Of a stretch of 64,000 nucleotides of DNA, positions 8,374-15,893 are shown in pieces; the stretch's first letter is position 1; every line of letters begins with the position of its first letter. The stretch is from DASQUK01 sp035641315. GTDB taxonomy: Bacteria > Actinomycetota > Acidimicrobiia > Acidimicrobiales > VFJN01. The stretch is taken from the NCBI GenBank assembly GCA_035641315.1, contig DASQUK010000004.1:36009-100008 (forward strand), read 5' to 3'. A program made the translations under genes and the position numbers. The notes under the pieces were generated by a model. That model did no database searches. It was not told where the DNA came from and saw only the letters and a list, made by a program, of their open reading frames with translations.

Positions 8374-9273
8374 CTAGCGGACCGCCGCCACGGCGGCGGC
8401 GGCCCGATCGAGGGCGCCGTGGTCCCAAGGCGCCCGCAGCGCCACGTGGATCTGGTCGGCACCGGCGTCGATGTAGCGGCCGAGGGCATCGGTGACCTCG
8501 TCGACGCTGGTGCCCACCACGGCGCCGGCCCGCACCGCCTCGGCCCGCGGCCCGAACTGGGCGGCCAGCGATGCGTCGCCGTCGGAGACGACGACGTTGA
8601 CGCCGATCTGGACCTCCGCCGGGTCGCGGCCGACAGCGGCGCAGTGGTCGGCGAGCACCTCGCGCTTGTCGGTGAGCGCGTCGGGCGGGACGAAGGGCAG
8701 GTTCCAGCCGTCGGCGTGCCGGGCGACGATGCGGGCGGTGCGGCGCTCGCCGACACCGCCGATCCAGATCGGTAGATCGGGTTGCAGCGGCGGCGGTTCG
8801 AGGCGGGCGTCGCGTAGGCGCACGTGCGTGCCGGCCAGGTCGGCCTTGCCGTTGTGCAGGAGGCCCCGGACGGCAGCCGCGGCCTCGTCGAGCACGTCGA
8901 GCCGCTCGGATACGGACGGGAAGCGGAAGCCGTAGGCCAGGTACTCGGCCTCGGCCCAGCCGGCGCCGAGGCCGATCTCCGCCCGCCCGCCCGAGAGGTG
9001 GTCGATGGTGGCCACAGCCTTGGCCAGCACGCCCGGGTGCCGGTAGCCGGCGCAGTAGACCAGGCAGCCGCACCGCACCCGGGTGGTGGCGCACGCGAGG
9101 GCGGCGTGCATGGCCACCGCCTCGTGGCACTCGTAGGTCGCCAGGTCCGAGGAGTACAGGTGATCCCAGACCGAGATGGCGTCGAAGCCGGCGTCCTCGG
9201 CCCGGCGCCACAGGCTCTGGAGCTCGTCGACGCTGGTGTTCTGCAGGCCGGTGTGGACGCCGAAGGTCGGCAC
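8374..9273 (-). CDS. LLM-class flavin-dependent oxidoreductase (probably F420-dependent)
   Basis: Luciferase-like TIM-barrel monooxygenase, 299 aa. Family marks: WRRAEDAGFDAISVWDHLY, a canonical AKAVATIDHLSGGRAEIGLG followed by AGWAEAEYLAYG, and LPIWIGGVGERRTARIVARH. Cofactor F420 rather than FMN is inferred from actinobacterial relatives; the substrate is unknown. GTG at 9273 is preferred over GTG at 9282 because TAGGGT lies 7 nt upstream of it and the protein then starts at the conserved PTFGVHTG strand. It is upstream of galT on the same strand but does not obviously belong to galactose metabolism. Confidence 0.87.
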   Translation of the reverse strand: MPTFGVHTGLQNTSVDELQSLWRRAEDAGFDAISVWDHLYSSDLATYECHEAVAMHAALACATTRVRCGCLVYCAGYRHPGVLAKAVATIDHLSGGRAEIGLGAGWAEAEYLAYGFRFPSVSERLDVLDEAAAAVRGLLHNGKADLAGTHVRLRDARLEPPPLQPDLPIWIGGVGERRTARIVARHADGWNLPFVPPDALTDKREVLADHCAAVGRDPAEVQIGVNVVVSDGDASLAAQFGPRAEAVRAGAVVGTSVDEVTDALGRYIDAGADQIHVALRAPWDHGALDRAAAAVAAVR

Positions 9274-9280
9274 GGGCGCC

Positions 9281-9286
9281 ACCCTA
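9281..9286 (-). promoter_or_regulatory. Candidate -10 box (TAGGGT) of the LLM-galT-galK unit
   Basis: On the minus strand TAGGGT runs from 9286 to 9281, 7 nt before the GTG at 9273. It decides the start codon choice for the LLM oxidoreductase. No Shine-Dalgarno site is present. Confidence 0.4.
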
Positions 9287-9327
9287 GGCCCGAGCCTGGC
9301 TTGACCCGGCGGTCAAGAGCCAACACC

Positions 9328-10356
9328 ATGGCGCGCATGAGCGAGCGTCCCGAAGGGCGAGAGAGCGAGCGTGGCCCGAGCGGCCCGGCCGAAGGCCAAG
9401 AGCGGGAAGCATGGCCGACCGCACGCTGCAACGGGATCGAGATCTGCTACGACGCGGTTGGCGACAGCTCCGACCCCACCGTGCTGCTGATCATGGGGCT
9501 GGCGAGCCAGATGCTCGACTGGGAGCCCGGGCTGTGCCGCATGATCGCCGACCGCGGCTTCCACGTCGTCCGCTACGACAACCGCGACGTCGGCCTGTCC
9601 ACCCACTTCGACGGCGATGTCGACGTGCTCGCGCTGTTCGCCGCCCAGGGCTCCGGCGCGCCACTGCCGCCGGTGCCCTACCTGCTGTCCGACATGGCCG
9701 ACGACGCCGTCGGGCTGCTCGACCACCTCGGCGTGGAGCGGGCGCACGTGGTGGGCGTGTCCATGGGTGGCATGATCGCCCAGTCGCTCGCCATGGCCCA
9801 CCCCGGGCGGGTGCTGACGCTCACGTCGATCATGTCCACGACCGGCGACCCCGATGTCGGCCAGCCCACGCCCGAGGCGATGACCGCGATCCTCACGCCG
9901 CCGGCCCAGACCCGGGAGGAGGCGCAGGACACGCGGGTCCGCCACGCCCACGTGTGGGGCAGCCCCGGCCTCTTCGACGAGGACGGCCTCCGCCAACTGG
10001 CCGGCGCCGCCTGGGACCGCAACCGCGACCCCATGGGCGCCGTCAGGCAGACCGCCGCCATCATGGCCTCGGGCAGCCGCTCCGCGGCGCTGGCCGGGCT
10101 GGCGATCCCGACGCTGGTGATCCACGGCACCGCCGACACGCTGGTCCAACCGTCGGGGGGCGAGCGCACGGCCGAGGTGATCCCCGATGCCAAGCTGGTG
10201 ATGGTCGAGGGCATGGGTCACGACCTGCCCCGGCCGTTGTGGCCGGCGCTGGTGGACGCCATCTGCGGCCACATGGCTGAGGGCGCCCGGCCAGGGCGCC
10301 CGGGGCCCGAGCGGCCCGGCCACGGAGTGGCCAAGAGCGGGAAGCAATTGGCGTAG
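9328..10356 (+). CDS. Alpha/beta hydrolase with repeat-derived termini
   Basis: 342 aa. The core is a clear alpha/beta hydrolase: VLLIMGLASQMLDWEP, YDNRDVGLS oxyanion region, nucleophile elbow VGVSMGGM (Ser145), the acid in VIHGTADTLV and the His in EGMGHDLP. The core begins near residue 30 with TARCNGIEICYDAVGD. The first ~28 residues (ERPEGRES, GPSGPAEGQE) and the last ~20 (PGPERPGHGVAKSGKQ) are encoded by two copies of the dispersed repeat described below. ATG at 9328 and 9337 are both possible; no in-frame start exists between the repeat and the core. Substrate unknown. Confidence 0.83.
   Translation: MARMSERPEGRESERGPSGPAEGQEREAWPTARCNGIEICYDAVGDSSDPTVLLIMGLASQMLDWEPGLCRMIADRGFHVVRYDNRDVGLSTHFDGDVDVLALFAAQGSGAPLPPVPYLLSDMADDAVGLLDHLGVERAHVVGVSMGGMIAQSLAMAHPGRVLTLTSIMSTTGDPDVGQPTPEAMTAILTPPAQTREEAQDTRVRHAHVWGSPGLFDEDGLRQLAGAAWDRNRDPMGAVRQTAAIMASGSRSAALAGLAIPTLVIHGTADTLVQPSGGERTAEVIPDAKLVMVEGMGHDLPRPLWPALVDAICGHMAEGARPGRPGPERPGHGVAKSGKQLA
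9338..9411 (+). repeat. Dispersed hairpin repeat, copy R1
   Basis: Begins TGAGCGAGCG, has hairpin A (CCC-GAA-GGG, 9349-9357), a second GAGCGAGCG, the core GGCCCGAGCGGCCC, hairpin B (GGCC-GAA-GGCC) and ends AAGAGCGGGAAGC. Similar copies occur at 10278, 41188 and 42535. This copy encodes the N-terminus of the hydrolase. Confidence 0.7.
10278..10348 (+). repeat. Dispersed hairpin repeat, copy R2
   Basis: Same architecture as R1 but with different stems: hairpin A is GGGCGCC paired with GGCGCCC, and hairpin B is GGCCA-CGGAG-TGGCC. Core GGCCCGAGCGGCCC and tail AAGAGCGGGAAGC are retained. It encodes the C-terminus of the hydrolase, which stops 8 nt beyond the repeat. Confidence 0.65.
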
Positions 10357-10387
10357 CGAATACAGCCTTTAGGGAGGAGCACCAGCG

Positions 10388-11533
10388 ATGGGACCCCTGG
10401 CCGGAGTCACGGTCATCGAGCTCGCCGGGATCGGGCCCGGGCCCTTCTGCGGCATGATGCTGGCCGACATGGGGGCCGAGGTCGTCCGGGTCGACCGGGC
10501 CGAGAAGGTGGCCGGCGGAGACCCGGAGCATCCGCCGGCCGACCTCAACGGCCGCGGGCGCCGCTCCATCGGCGTCGACCTCAAGAACCCCGACGGTGTG
10601 GCCGTCGTGCTCGATCTCGTCGAGCGGGCCGACGCGCTGATCGAGGGGTTCCGGCCCGGCGTGGCCGAGCGGCTCGGCATCGGGCCCCAGGAGTGCCTGG
10701 CCCGCAACCCGAGGCTGGTGTACGGGCGCATGACCGGCTGGGGGCAGGACGGTCCCTTGGCCAACGCCGCCGGCCACGACATCAACTACATCGCCCTGGC
10801 CGGCGCCCTCGAGCCGATCGGCCGGCGGGGCCAGGCGCCGGTGCCGCCGCTCAACCTCATCGGGGACTACGGCGGCGGCGGCATGCTGCTGGCGTTCGGC
10901 CTGGCGTGCGCGCTGTTCGAGGCCCAGCGGTCGCGCCGTGGCCAGGTGGTCGACGCGGCCATGGTGGACGGCGCCGCGGTGCTCATGACGATGTTCCACG
11001 CGCTGCGGGCCATGGGGATCTGGGACGACGTGCGCGGCACCAACATGCTCGACACCGGGGCCCACTTCTACGACGTCTACGAGACGGCCGACGGGAAGTA
11101 CGTGTCCATCGGGTCGATCGAGCCCCAGTTCTACGCCGAGCTGCTGCGGCTCACCGGGCTCGAGGGCGAGGAGCTGCCCTGGCAGCACGACCGGGCGCAG
11201 TGGCCGGCGCTCAAGGAGCGCCTGGCGGCGATCTTCAAGACCAGGACCCGCGCCGAGTGGTGCGAGCTGATGGAGGGCACCGACGTGTGCTTCGCGCCGG
11301 TGCTGTCGATCCCCGAGGCGGTCGAGCACCCCCACAACGTGCAGCGGCGCACGTTCGTCGAGGTGGCCGGCATCCCGCAGCCGGCGCCGGCGCCCCGGTT
11401 CAGCCGCACCGCCCCGCAGATCTCGTCGCCGCCACCCCACGCCGGCGAGCACACCGACGAGGTGCTGGCCGGGATGCTCGACTTCGACCCCGATCGCATC
11501 GCCAAGCTGCGCGAGGCCGGCGCCGTCGCCTGA
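10388..11533 (+). CDS. mcr: Family III CoA transferase, alpha-methylacyl-CoA racemase-like
   Basis: 381 aa, CaiB/BaiF family. In Amacr/MCR this fold epimerises 2-methylacyl-CoA in branched fatty acid or sterol side-chain catabolism. Seen: N-terminal GPLAGVTVIELAGIGPGPF, CoA-binding RVDRAEK, GHDINYIALAGAL with the His acting in racemases, and LIGDYGGGGMLLAFG with the partner Asp. The His/Asp pair favours racemase over transferase, though the family is hard to separate by eye. A strong Shine-Dalgarno (AGGGAGGAG) precedes the ATG. It lies 31 nt after the repeat-ended hydrolase. Confidence 0.85.
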   Translation: MGPLAGVTVIELAGIGPGPFCGMMLADMGAEVVRVDRAEKVAGGDPEHPPADLNGRGRRSIGVDLKNPDGVAVVLDLVERADALIEGFRPGVAERLGIGPQECLARNPRLVYGRMTGWGQDGPLANAAGHDINYIALAGALEPIGRRGQAPVPPLNLIGDYGGGGMLLAFGLACALFEAQRSRRGQVVDAAMVDGAAVLMTMFHALRAMGIWDDVRGTNMLDTGAHFYDVYETADGKYVSIGSIEPQFYAELLRLTGLEGEELPWQHDRAQWPALKERLAAIFKTRTRAEWCELMEGTDVCFAPVLSIPEAVEHPHNVQRRTFVEVAGIPQPAPAPRFSRTAPQISSPPPHAGEHTDEVLAGMLDFDPDRIAKLREAGAVA

Positions 11534-11541
11534 TCGGCGTC

Positions 11542-11583
11542 CTGCCCGCGCTCCCGGTCGATATCGACGGTGAGCGCGGGCAG
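11542..11583. promoter_or_regulatory. 42-bp near-perfect palindrome between mcr and the PIG-L gene
   Basis: Outer arms CTGCCCGCGCTC (11542-11553) and GAGCGCGGGCAG (11572-11583) are perfectly complementary. The centre GTCGATATCGAC (11557-11568) is itself a perfect 12-bp palindrome. It starts 8 bp after the mcr stop and ends 9 nt before the next ATG. It could be a terminator hairpin for mcr or an operator; there is no U-tract, so the function is undecided. Confidence 0.55.
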
Positions 11584-11592
11584 AATCGCCGG

Positions 11593-12408
11593 ATGGCGAC
11601 CCTGATTGCGTTCCACGCCCATCCCGACGACGAGTGCCTCCTGCAGTCGGGCTCGCTGGCCAAGGCGGTGCACGACGGCCACCGCGTCGTGGTGGTCTAC
11701 GCCACCCGGGGCGAGGTCGGCGAGGTGCCCGACGGCCTGCTCGAGCCGGGCGAGACCCTGGTCGAGCGGCGGATGGCCGAGGCCATGCGCTCGGCTGAGG
11801 CGCTGGGCGTCCACCGGGTCGCATGGTTGGGCTACCGCGACTCGGGGATGATGGGCGCGCCCGACAACGACGATCCTGCCTGCTTCTGGCGGGCGGACAT
11901 CGACGAGGCCGCCGCCCGGCTGGCCGAGATCCTGCGCGACGAGGCGGCCGACGTGGTCACCATCTACGACGAGAACGGCAACTACGGCCACCCCGACCAC
12001 ATCCAGGTCCACCGGGTGGGCGGCCGGGCCGCCGAACTGGCCGGTATCCGGCACGTGCTGGAGGCGACCATCAGCCGCGAGCACATCAGGGCCCTGGTCG
12101 CCGAGGCCGTTGCGTCGGGGGTCGCGACGAGTGACGACATGCCCGACCTCGACGACGAGGCGGTGATCTTCGGCGTGCCCGAGGAGCGCATCACCACCGT
12201 GGTCGACGTCAGCGACTTCCTCGACCGCAAGCGGGCGGCGATCGAGGCGCACGCCAGCCAGGTGAAGGACACGGGCCCGTTCCTGGCCATGCCGCCTGAG
12301 GCGTTCCGGGCCGCCCTGGGCCGCGAGTTCTTCATCCGACACGGGGTCGCTGCCGCCCACGACGACGACGACGTGTTCGCCGGCGTCGAGGCACCCGCCT
12401 CCCGCTGA
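11593..12408 (+). CDS. PIG-L/LmbE family N-deacetylase
   Basis: 271 aa. The zinc-binding AHPDDE motif is at residues 8-13 (FHAHPDDECLLQSG) and the third ligand region YGHPDHIQVHRVG follows at about 133-145. This family removes acetyl groups from N-acetyl sugars; actinobacterial members include MshB and Mca of mycothiol metabolism. The sequence between the motifs does not match MshB or Mca closely by eye, so only the superfamily is called. The ATG follows a large palindrome by 9 nt and no good Shine-Dalgarno is seen. The C-terminus ends in an acidic HDDDDVF stretch. Confidence 0.82.
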   Translation: MATLIAFHAHPDDECLLQSGSLAKAVHDGHRVVVVYATRGEVGEVPDGLLEPGETLVERRMAEAMRSAEALGVHRVAWLGYRDSGMMGAPDNDDPACFWRADIDEAAARLAEILRDEAADVVTIYDENGNYGHPDHIQVHRVGGRAAELAGIRHVLEATISREHIRALVAEAVASGVATSDDMPDLDDEAVIFGVPEERITTVVDVSDFLDRKRAAIEAHASQVKDTGPFLAMPPEAFRAALGREFFIRHGVAAAHDDDDVFAGVEAPASR

Positions 12409-12421
12409 CGCTGTCGGGCTT

Positions 12422-12463
12422 CTGTCAGCGCTGAGTCGCCGCATTGCGCGTGAGTGCTGACAG
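12422..12463 (+). promoter_or_regulatory. Inverted repeat overlapping an AGGAGG upstream of mhuD
   Basis: CTGTCAGC (12422-12429) pairs with GCTGACAG (12456-12463). The right arm ends in the first bases of AGGAGG (12462-12467), which lies 15 nt before the mhuD ATG. If transcribed, the stem would partly hide that purine tract. Function inferred only. Confidence 0.4.
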
Positions 12464-12482
12464 GAGGCCATGATGGGTTTCG

Positions 12483-12821
12483 ATGACTGTCGTGAAGATC
12501 AACGCCATCACCGTGCCCGAGGACTCCGGTGACGAGCTGGGCCGCCGGTTCGCCGCCCGGGCCGGCGCGGTCGACAACCAGGAGGGGTTCGAGGGCTTCG
12601 AGCTCCTCAAGCCGACCGACGGTCGGACGACGTGGCTCGTCGTCACCCGCTGGCGTGACGAGGAGTCGTTCCAGGCCTGGGTCAACAGCCCCGCGTTCGG
12701 GCACGGGCACGCCGGTACGGACAAGCCGCACCCCCACACCGGCGGACCGGTGTCTGTGTCCAGTGAGCTGTGGTCCTACGAGATCTCCACGACATCACCC
12801 GGGCAGTCCGCCCCGTCCTGA
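12483..12821 (+). CDS. mhuD: MhuD-like haem-degrading monooxygenase (ABM fold)
   Basis: 112 aa. Closely matches mycobacterial MhuD from memory: TVVKINAITVP with Asn7, RFAARAGAVDN, FEGFELLKP, WLVVTRWRDEESFQAWVNSP with the distal Trp, then a His-rich HGHAGTDKPHPHTGG containing the expected proximal haem His. MhuD opens haem to mycobilin-type products and releases iron without CO in mycobacteria. The C-terminal strand SVSSELWSYE completes the ferredoxin-like fold. It stands between a PIG-L deacetylase and a small membrane protein; no haem importer is adjacent. Confidence 0.83.
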   Translation: MTVVKINAITVPEDSGDELGRRFAARAGAVDNQEGFEGFELLKPTDGRTTWLVVTRWRDEESFQAWVNSPAFGHGHAGTDKPHPHTGGPVSVSSELWSYEISTTSPGQSAPS

Positions 12822-12836
12822 GCCCGGCACCGGTCC

Positions 12837-13205
12837 GTGGGGGTGCACGACGTCCACGTCGCCGGCGCCTGGTTCGTCGTCGTCGCCAACGCGACCGCCG
12901 GTCTGTGGGCGCTGGGTGCCCACCGTTGGCCGGGGCTCCGCCGGCCGTCGCTGTGGTGGTTCACGGCGGCCGCGCAGCTGGCCATCGCCGTCGAGGTGGT
13001 GCTGGGCGTCGTGCTCGTGGCCCGCGAGGACCGGGACGCACCGCAGTTCCACATGTTCTACGGCTTCGTGGCCCTTGCCTCGGTCGGGATCATCTACAGC
13101 TACCGCCAGCAGCTCGCCGATCGGCGCTACCTGCTCTACGGGCTGGGCGGCCTGTTCCTGATGGGGCTCGGCATCCGGGCCATGGTCATCGGCCTGGACC
13201 GCTGA
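12837..13205 (+). CDS. Small four-helix membrane protein, unknown function
   Basis: 122 aa, hydrophobic, with four likely transmembrane segments (about residues 8-27, 40-63, 70-88 and 98-117). Charged or polar loops contain AREDRDAPQFHMFYG and SYRQQLADRR. The two His near the middle (HMFYG and the N-terminal VHDVHVAG) could be ligands but nothing proves it. Starts 15 nt after mhuD on the same strand, so co-transcription with the haem oxygenase is plausible. I do not recognise the family. GTG start; a second GTG two codons on is equally possible. Confidence 0.65.
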   Translation: MGVHDVHVAGAWFVVVANATAGLWALGAHRWPGLRRPSLWWFTAAAQLAIAVEVVLGVVLVAREDRDAPQFHMFYGFVALASVGIIYSYRQQLADRRYLLYGLGGLFLMGLGIRAMVIGLDR

Positions 13206-13224
13206 GAGGGAGCGCCGGCGGCCG

Positions 13225-13461
13225 CTACAGGTGCACCACGGGGCAGGTGAGGGTGCGGGTGATGCCTTCGATCATCTGCACCCGGCTCACCACCATCTTC
13301 CCGAGCTCGTCCACGGTGTTGGACTCGGCCCGGGCGATCACGTCGTAGGGACCGGTCACGTCCTCGGCGGACACGACGCCGTCGATGCCGCCCACCTCGT
13401 TCGCCACCTGGGCGGCCTTGCCCACCTCGGTCTGGATGAGGATGTACGCGCTGACTGCCAT
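13225..13461 (-). CDS. Lrp/AsnC ligand-binding (RAM) domain protein without HTH
   Basis: 78 aa. MAVSAYILIQTEVGKAAQVA and the GPYDVIARAES/TRTLTCPVV strands are the alpha-beta RAM domain that in Lrp/AsnC regulators binds amino acids and oligomerises. There is no DNA-binding half, so this is a stand-alone RAM protein of the kind common in actinobacteria; a sensing or modulatory role is inferred. A longer frame reaches 13554, but the Shine-Dalgarno GGGAGG just before the ATG at 13461 and the domain boundary support the short form. Convergent with the membrane protein gene. Confidence 0.83.
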   Translation of the reverse strand: MAVSAYILIQTEVGKAAQVANEVGGIDGVVSAEDVTGPYDVIARAESNTVDELGKMVVSRVQMIEGITRTLTCPVVHL

Positions 13462-13543
13462 CGGGCCTCCCTCGTGACGGCGGGGCGGTGGCGCATCGTA
13501 GTGCCCATCGCACAACCCCACGGGCCGCTCGTGCGTCCACCCC

Positions 13544-15331
13544 GTGCAGCTCACGCTCGACGTCTACGAGCCGGCGGGCGACACCGCCGCCAAGCGGCCG
13601 GCGGTCGTCTGGATGCACGGCGGCTGGTTCTCGGAGGGCGACAAGGCCGACATGGCCGGCTACGCCGAGGCCTTCGCCCGCCGGGGCTACGTGGCGGTCT
13701 CGATGGAGTACCGCATGCGGCCCGAGCTGGAGTGCTGCCCGACCCGCGACGCCGTCGGCATCACCGAGGCGCTGCTGGACGGCCACGAGGACGCCATGGC
13801 CGGCCTCGAGTGGTTGCACGAGCACGCCGCCGAGCACCGCATCGATCCCGAGGCGATCGCCGCCGGCGGCGACGGCGCCGGGGCGGCCAACAGCCTCGGC
13901 CTTGCGTTCCCGCCCGGCCACGCCGAGCACCCGGGCACCGGGCACGGGATGGTCCAGCAGGCGGCGATGGAAGCTGCCGAAGAACCGCTGATCGCCGCCG
14001 CCCTGCCCATCTCGGGTGTGAGCCTGGGCGCGCCGGGAGAGGGGGCGCCGCCGGTCCTGGCGTTCCATGGCAGCGAGGACAACACCGCGCCGGCACACCT
14101 CACCGAGTCGAACTGCGCGGCCGCCGAGGCCGCAGGCTCGCGCTGTGACGTTGTCAGCTACGCCGGCGCCTTTGGCGATATCGCCGTGACTCGCCAGCGC
14201 GACATCGTCCGGCGCTCGGCCGACTTCCTCGCCGAGGTCGTGCTCGAACCGCTGGGCTACTTCCAGGAGCCGCCGGAGCAGCCGACCACCACCACGGCCC
14301 CGGCCGGCTCGGGCGGCACGACGACCACGACGCACACGTCCCCGGCGGCCGCCAAGGGTGGCGGCGGGCTTCCGCGGACGGGATCGGACGCCTGGCCGCT
14401 GGTCTGGCTGGGCCTCGGTCTCGTCGGCTTCGGCGCCGCCGCAATCGTCGCCCGGCGGCTGGTGGTGCGGCACCGCGGCACCTTCGGCGCCGCGGTGGTG
14501 ATCATGGTCGTGCTGGGCGGGCTGGTCGTCCCGCACAACACCGCGGCCGCCGAGGACCCACCGACGGGCGGCAGCACTACCACGACCACCTCGCCGACCA
14601 CGTCGACAACAGAGGCGACCTCGACCACCGTCGCCGCCCCCGCACCGGAAGATCCGCCGCCCGACGATCCCGACGTCACCGAGCCGGAACCCGCGGTGCC
14701 GGCCCCGGCCGATCCGCCGCCGGAGGACACGGCACCGGACGACGACGCCGAGGATCCCATGCCAGAGGACCCGGGGCACGAAGACCCCGGCCACGACGAC
14801 CCGCCGGCACACGAGTTCCCCGAGGAGTGGACCCCCGAGCAGGTGGCCTACGCCACCCAGCTGATCGCAGACACCGAGATGTCGCTCGAGCGCTACGCCA
14901 ACCCCGCGATCCTCGGCCTGCTCGGCTACACGTGGATCACCGACGGCCGGGACCCCGGCGGCTACCAGCACTGGGTCAACCTGGGCTGGATCCTCGACGG
15001 CCACACGCTCGACCCCGAGTTCCCCGAGTCGCTGGTGCTCCGCAACACGGGCGACGGCCTCATGGTCGAGGCGGCGATGTTCATCCTCGACCGCTACGGC
15101 ATGGAGAACATCCCGGACGACATCGCCTGGCTGCCGGGCTGGCACGTCCATGACAACATCTGTTGGGACGGCTCACGCCTGGTCGGGATCGCCGTCGACG
15201 GGGAATGCGAGCGGGGCTTCCTGCTCGTCACTCCGCCCATGGTCCACGTGTGGATCGTCGACACCCCGTGCGGGCGCTTCGTCGGCATCGACGAGCACGG
15301 GCTGATGTGCGACCACGAGCACGAGGGCTGA
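13544..15331 (+). CDS. Fusion surface protein: serine-less esterase domain, internal LPXTG signal, second signal-like helix, WHxHDN domain
   Basis: 595 aa. Residues 1-240 resemble a BD-FAE/dienelactone-type esterase (RPAVVWMHGGWFSEGDKAD), but the elbow usually GGDSAG reads GGDGAGA, so the nucleophile Ser is absent. A Thr-rich linker leads to LPRTG at about residue 280, a hydrophobic helix and RR: a full sortase signal. Instead of a stop, the frame continues from tandem GTGs (residues 307-308) into a signal-peptide-like helix ending NTAAA, a Thr/Pro/Asp/Glu-rich linker and a C-terminal domain (about 430-595) with WHVHDN and MVHVWIVDTPCG. The N-terminus lacks a signal peptide; an in-frame stop at 13499 excludes extension. 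Probably a fusion of two secreted proteins with a truncated front. Confidence 0.6.
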   Translation: MQLTLDVYEPAGDTAAKRPAVVWMHGGWFSEGDKADMAGYAEAFARRGYVAVSMEYRMRPELECCPTRDAVGITEALLDGHEDAMAGLEWLHEHAAEHRIDPEAIAAGGDGAGAANSLGLAFPPGHAEHPGTGHGMVQQAAMEAAEEPLIAAALPISGVSLGAPGEGAPPVLAFHGSEDNTAPAHLTESNCAAAEAAGSRCDVVSYAGAFGDIAVTRQRDIVRRSADFLAEVVLEPLGYFQEPPEQPTTTTAPAGSGGTTTTTHTSPAAAKGGGGLPRTGSDAWPLVWLGLGLVGFGAAAIVARRLVVRHRGTFGAAVVIMVVLGGLVVPHNTAAAEDPPTGGSTTTTTSPTTSTTEATSTTVAAPAPEDPPPDDPDVTEPEPAVPAPADPPPEDTAPDDDAEDPMPEDPGHEDPGHDDPPAHEFPEEWTPEQVAYATQLIADTEMSLERYANPAILGLLGYTWITDGRDPGGYQHWVNLGWILDGHTLDPEFPESLVLRNTGDGLMVEAAMFILDRYGMENIPDDIAWLPGWHVHDNICWDGSRLVGIAVDGECERGFLLVTPPMVHVWIVDTPCGRFVGIDEHGLMCDHEHEG

Positions 15332-15337
15332 CGCGGC

Positions 15338-15362
15338 GAGGGCGCCCATGCGGGGCGCCCTC
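15338..15362. terminator. Candidate bidirectional terminator
   Basis: Perfect 9-bp inverted repeat GAGGGCGCC (15338-15346) and GGCGCCCTC (15354-15362) with a 7-nt loop, between the convergent stops of the fusion protein and hsp20. No U-tract, as is common in GC-rich actinobacteria. Confidence 0.6.
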
Positions 15363-15385
15363 GGGTAGTCAGCGGACCGTGATGA

Positions 15386-15853
15386 TCAGCTGCCGCTGCC
15401 GGTCGTCTCCGTGGGGTTCTCGCGCGACTCCGCCTCGATCGGGGTGCGGGCGTGGCCGCCGCCCACCGCGATCTTGCGAGGCTGCGCCTGCTCGGCCACC
15501 GGGATGGTGATCGACAGCACCCCGTGGTCGTAGGCAGCCTCGAGCTGCGACGTGTCGAGGCTCTCGCCCAGCAGCACGCGACGGGTGAACGTGCCCTGCG
15601 GCCGCTCGTTGGCCAGGATCTCGTCGCCCTCGGACTTCTCGAAGCGGCGGTTTGCGCTCACGGTGAGCACGTCCCGCTCGACCGTCAGATCGATGGTGTC
15701 GGGGTCGACGCCCGGGAGATCGAAGTTGACGAACACCCGGTCGCCGTGGCGCACGGCGTCCATCGGCATTGCCGTGCCGGCCCGGCGGAACGCCTGGTCC
15801 ATCTGCTCGGCGAGGCGGTCGACCTCACGGAACGGATCGAAGCGCATGAGCAT
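15386..15853 (-). CDS. hsp20: Hsp20/alpha-crystallin small heat-shock protein
   Basis: 155 aa ATP-independent holdase chaperone. The N-terminal FDPFREVDRLAEQM is typical. The alpha-crystallin domain spans about residues 35-125 with VFVNFDLPGVDPDTIDLTVE, FTRRVLLGESLD and the GVLSITIPVAE strand that forms the dimer groove; the C-terminal tail is hydrophilic. A strong Shine-Dalgarno (GGAGGTGA) precedes the ATG. Upstream is an unusually AT-rich promoter with two TTGAGT sites, the half-site sequence of HspR-type HAIR boxes, so heat-shock control is inferred. Confidence 0.93.
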   Translation of the reverse strand: MLMRFDPFREVDRLAEQMDQAFRRAGTAMPMDAVRHGDRVFVNFDLPGVDPDTIDLTVERDVLTVSANRRFEKSEGDEILANERPQGTFTRRVLLGESLDTSQLEAAYDHGVLSITIPVAEQAQPRKIAVGGGHARTPIEAESRENPTETTGSGS

Positions 15854-15893
15854 CGTGATTCACCTCCTGTGATCAGTCGTCGGAAGGAGCAAC

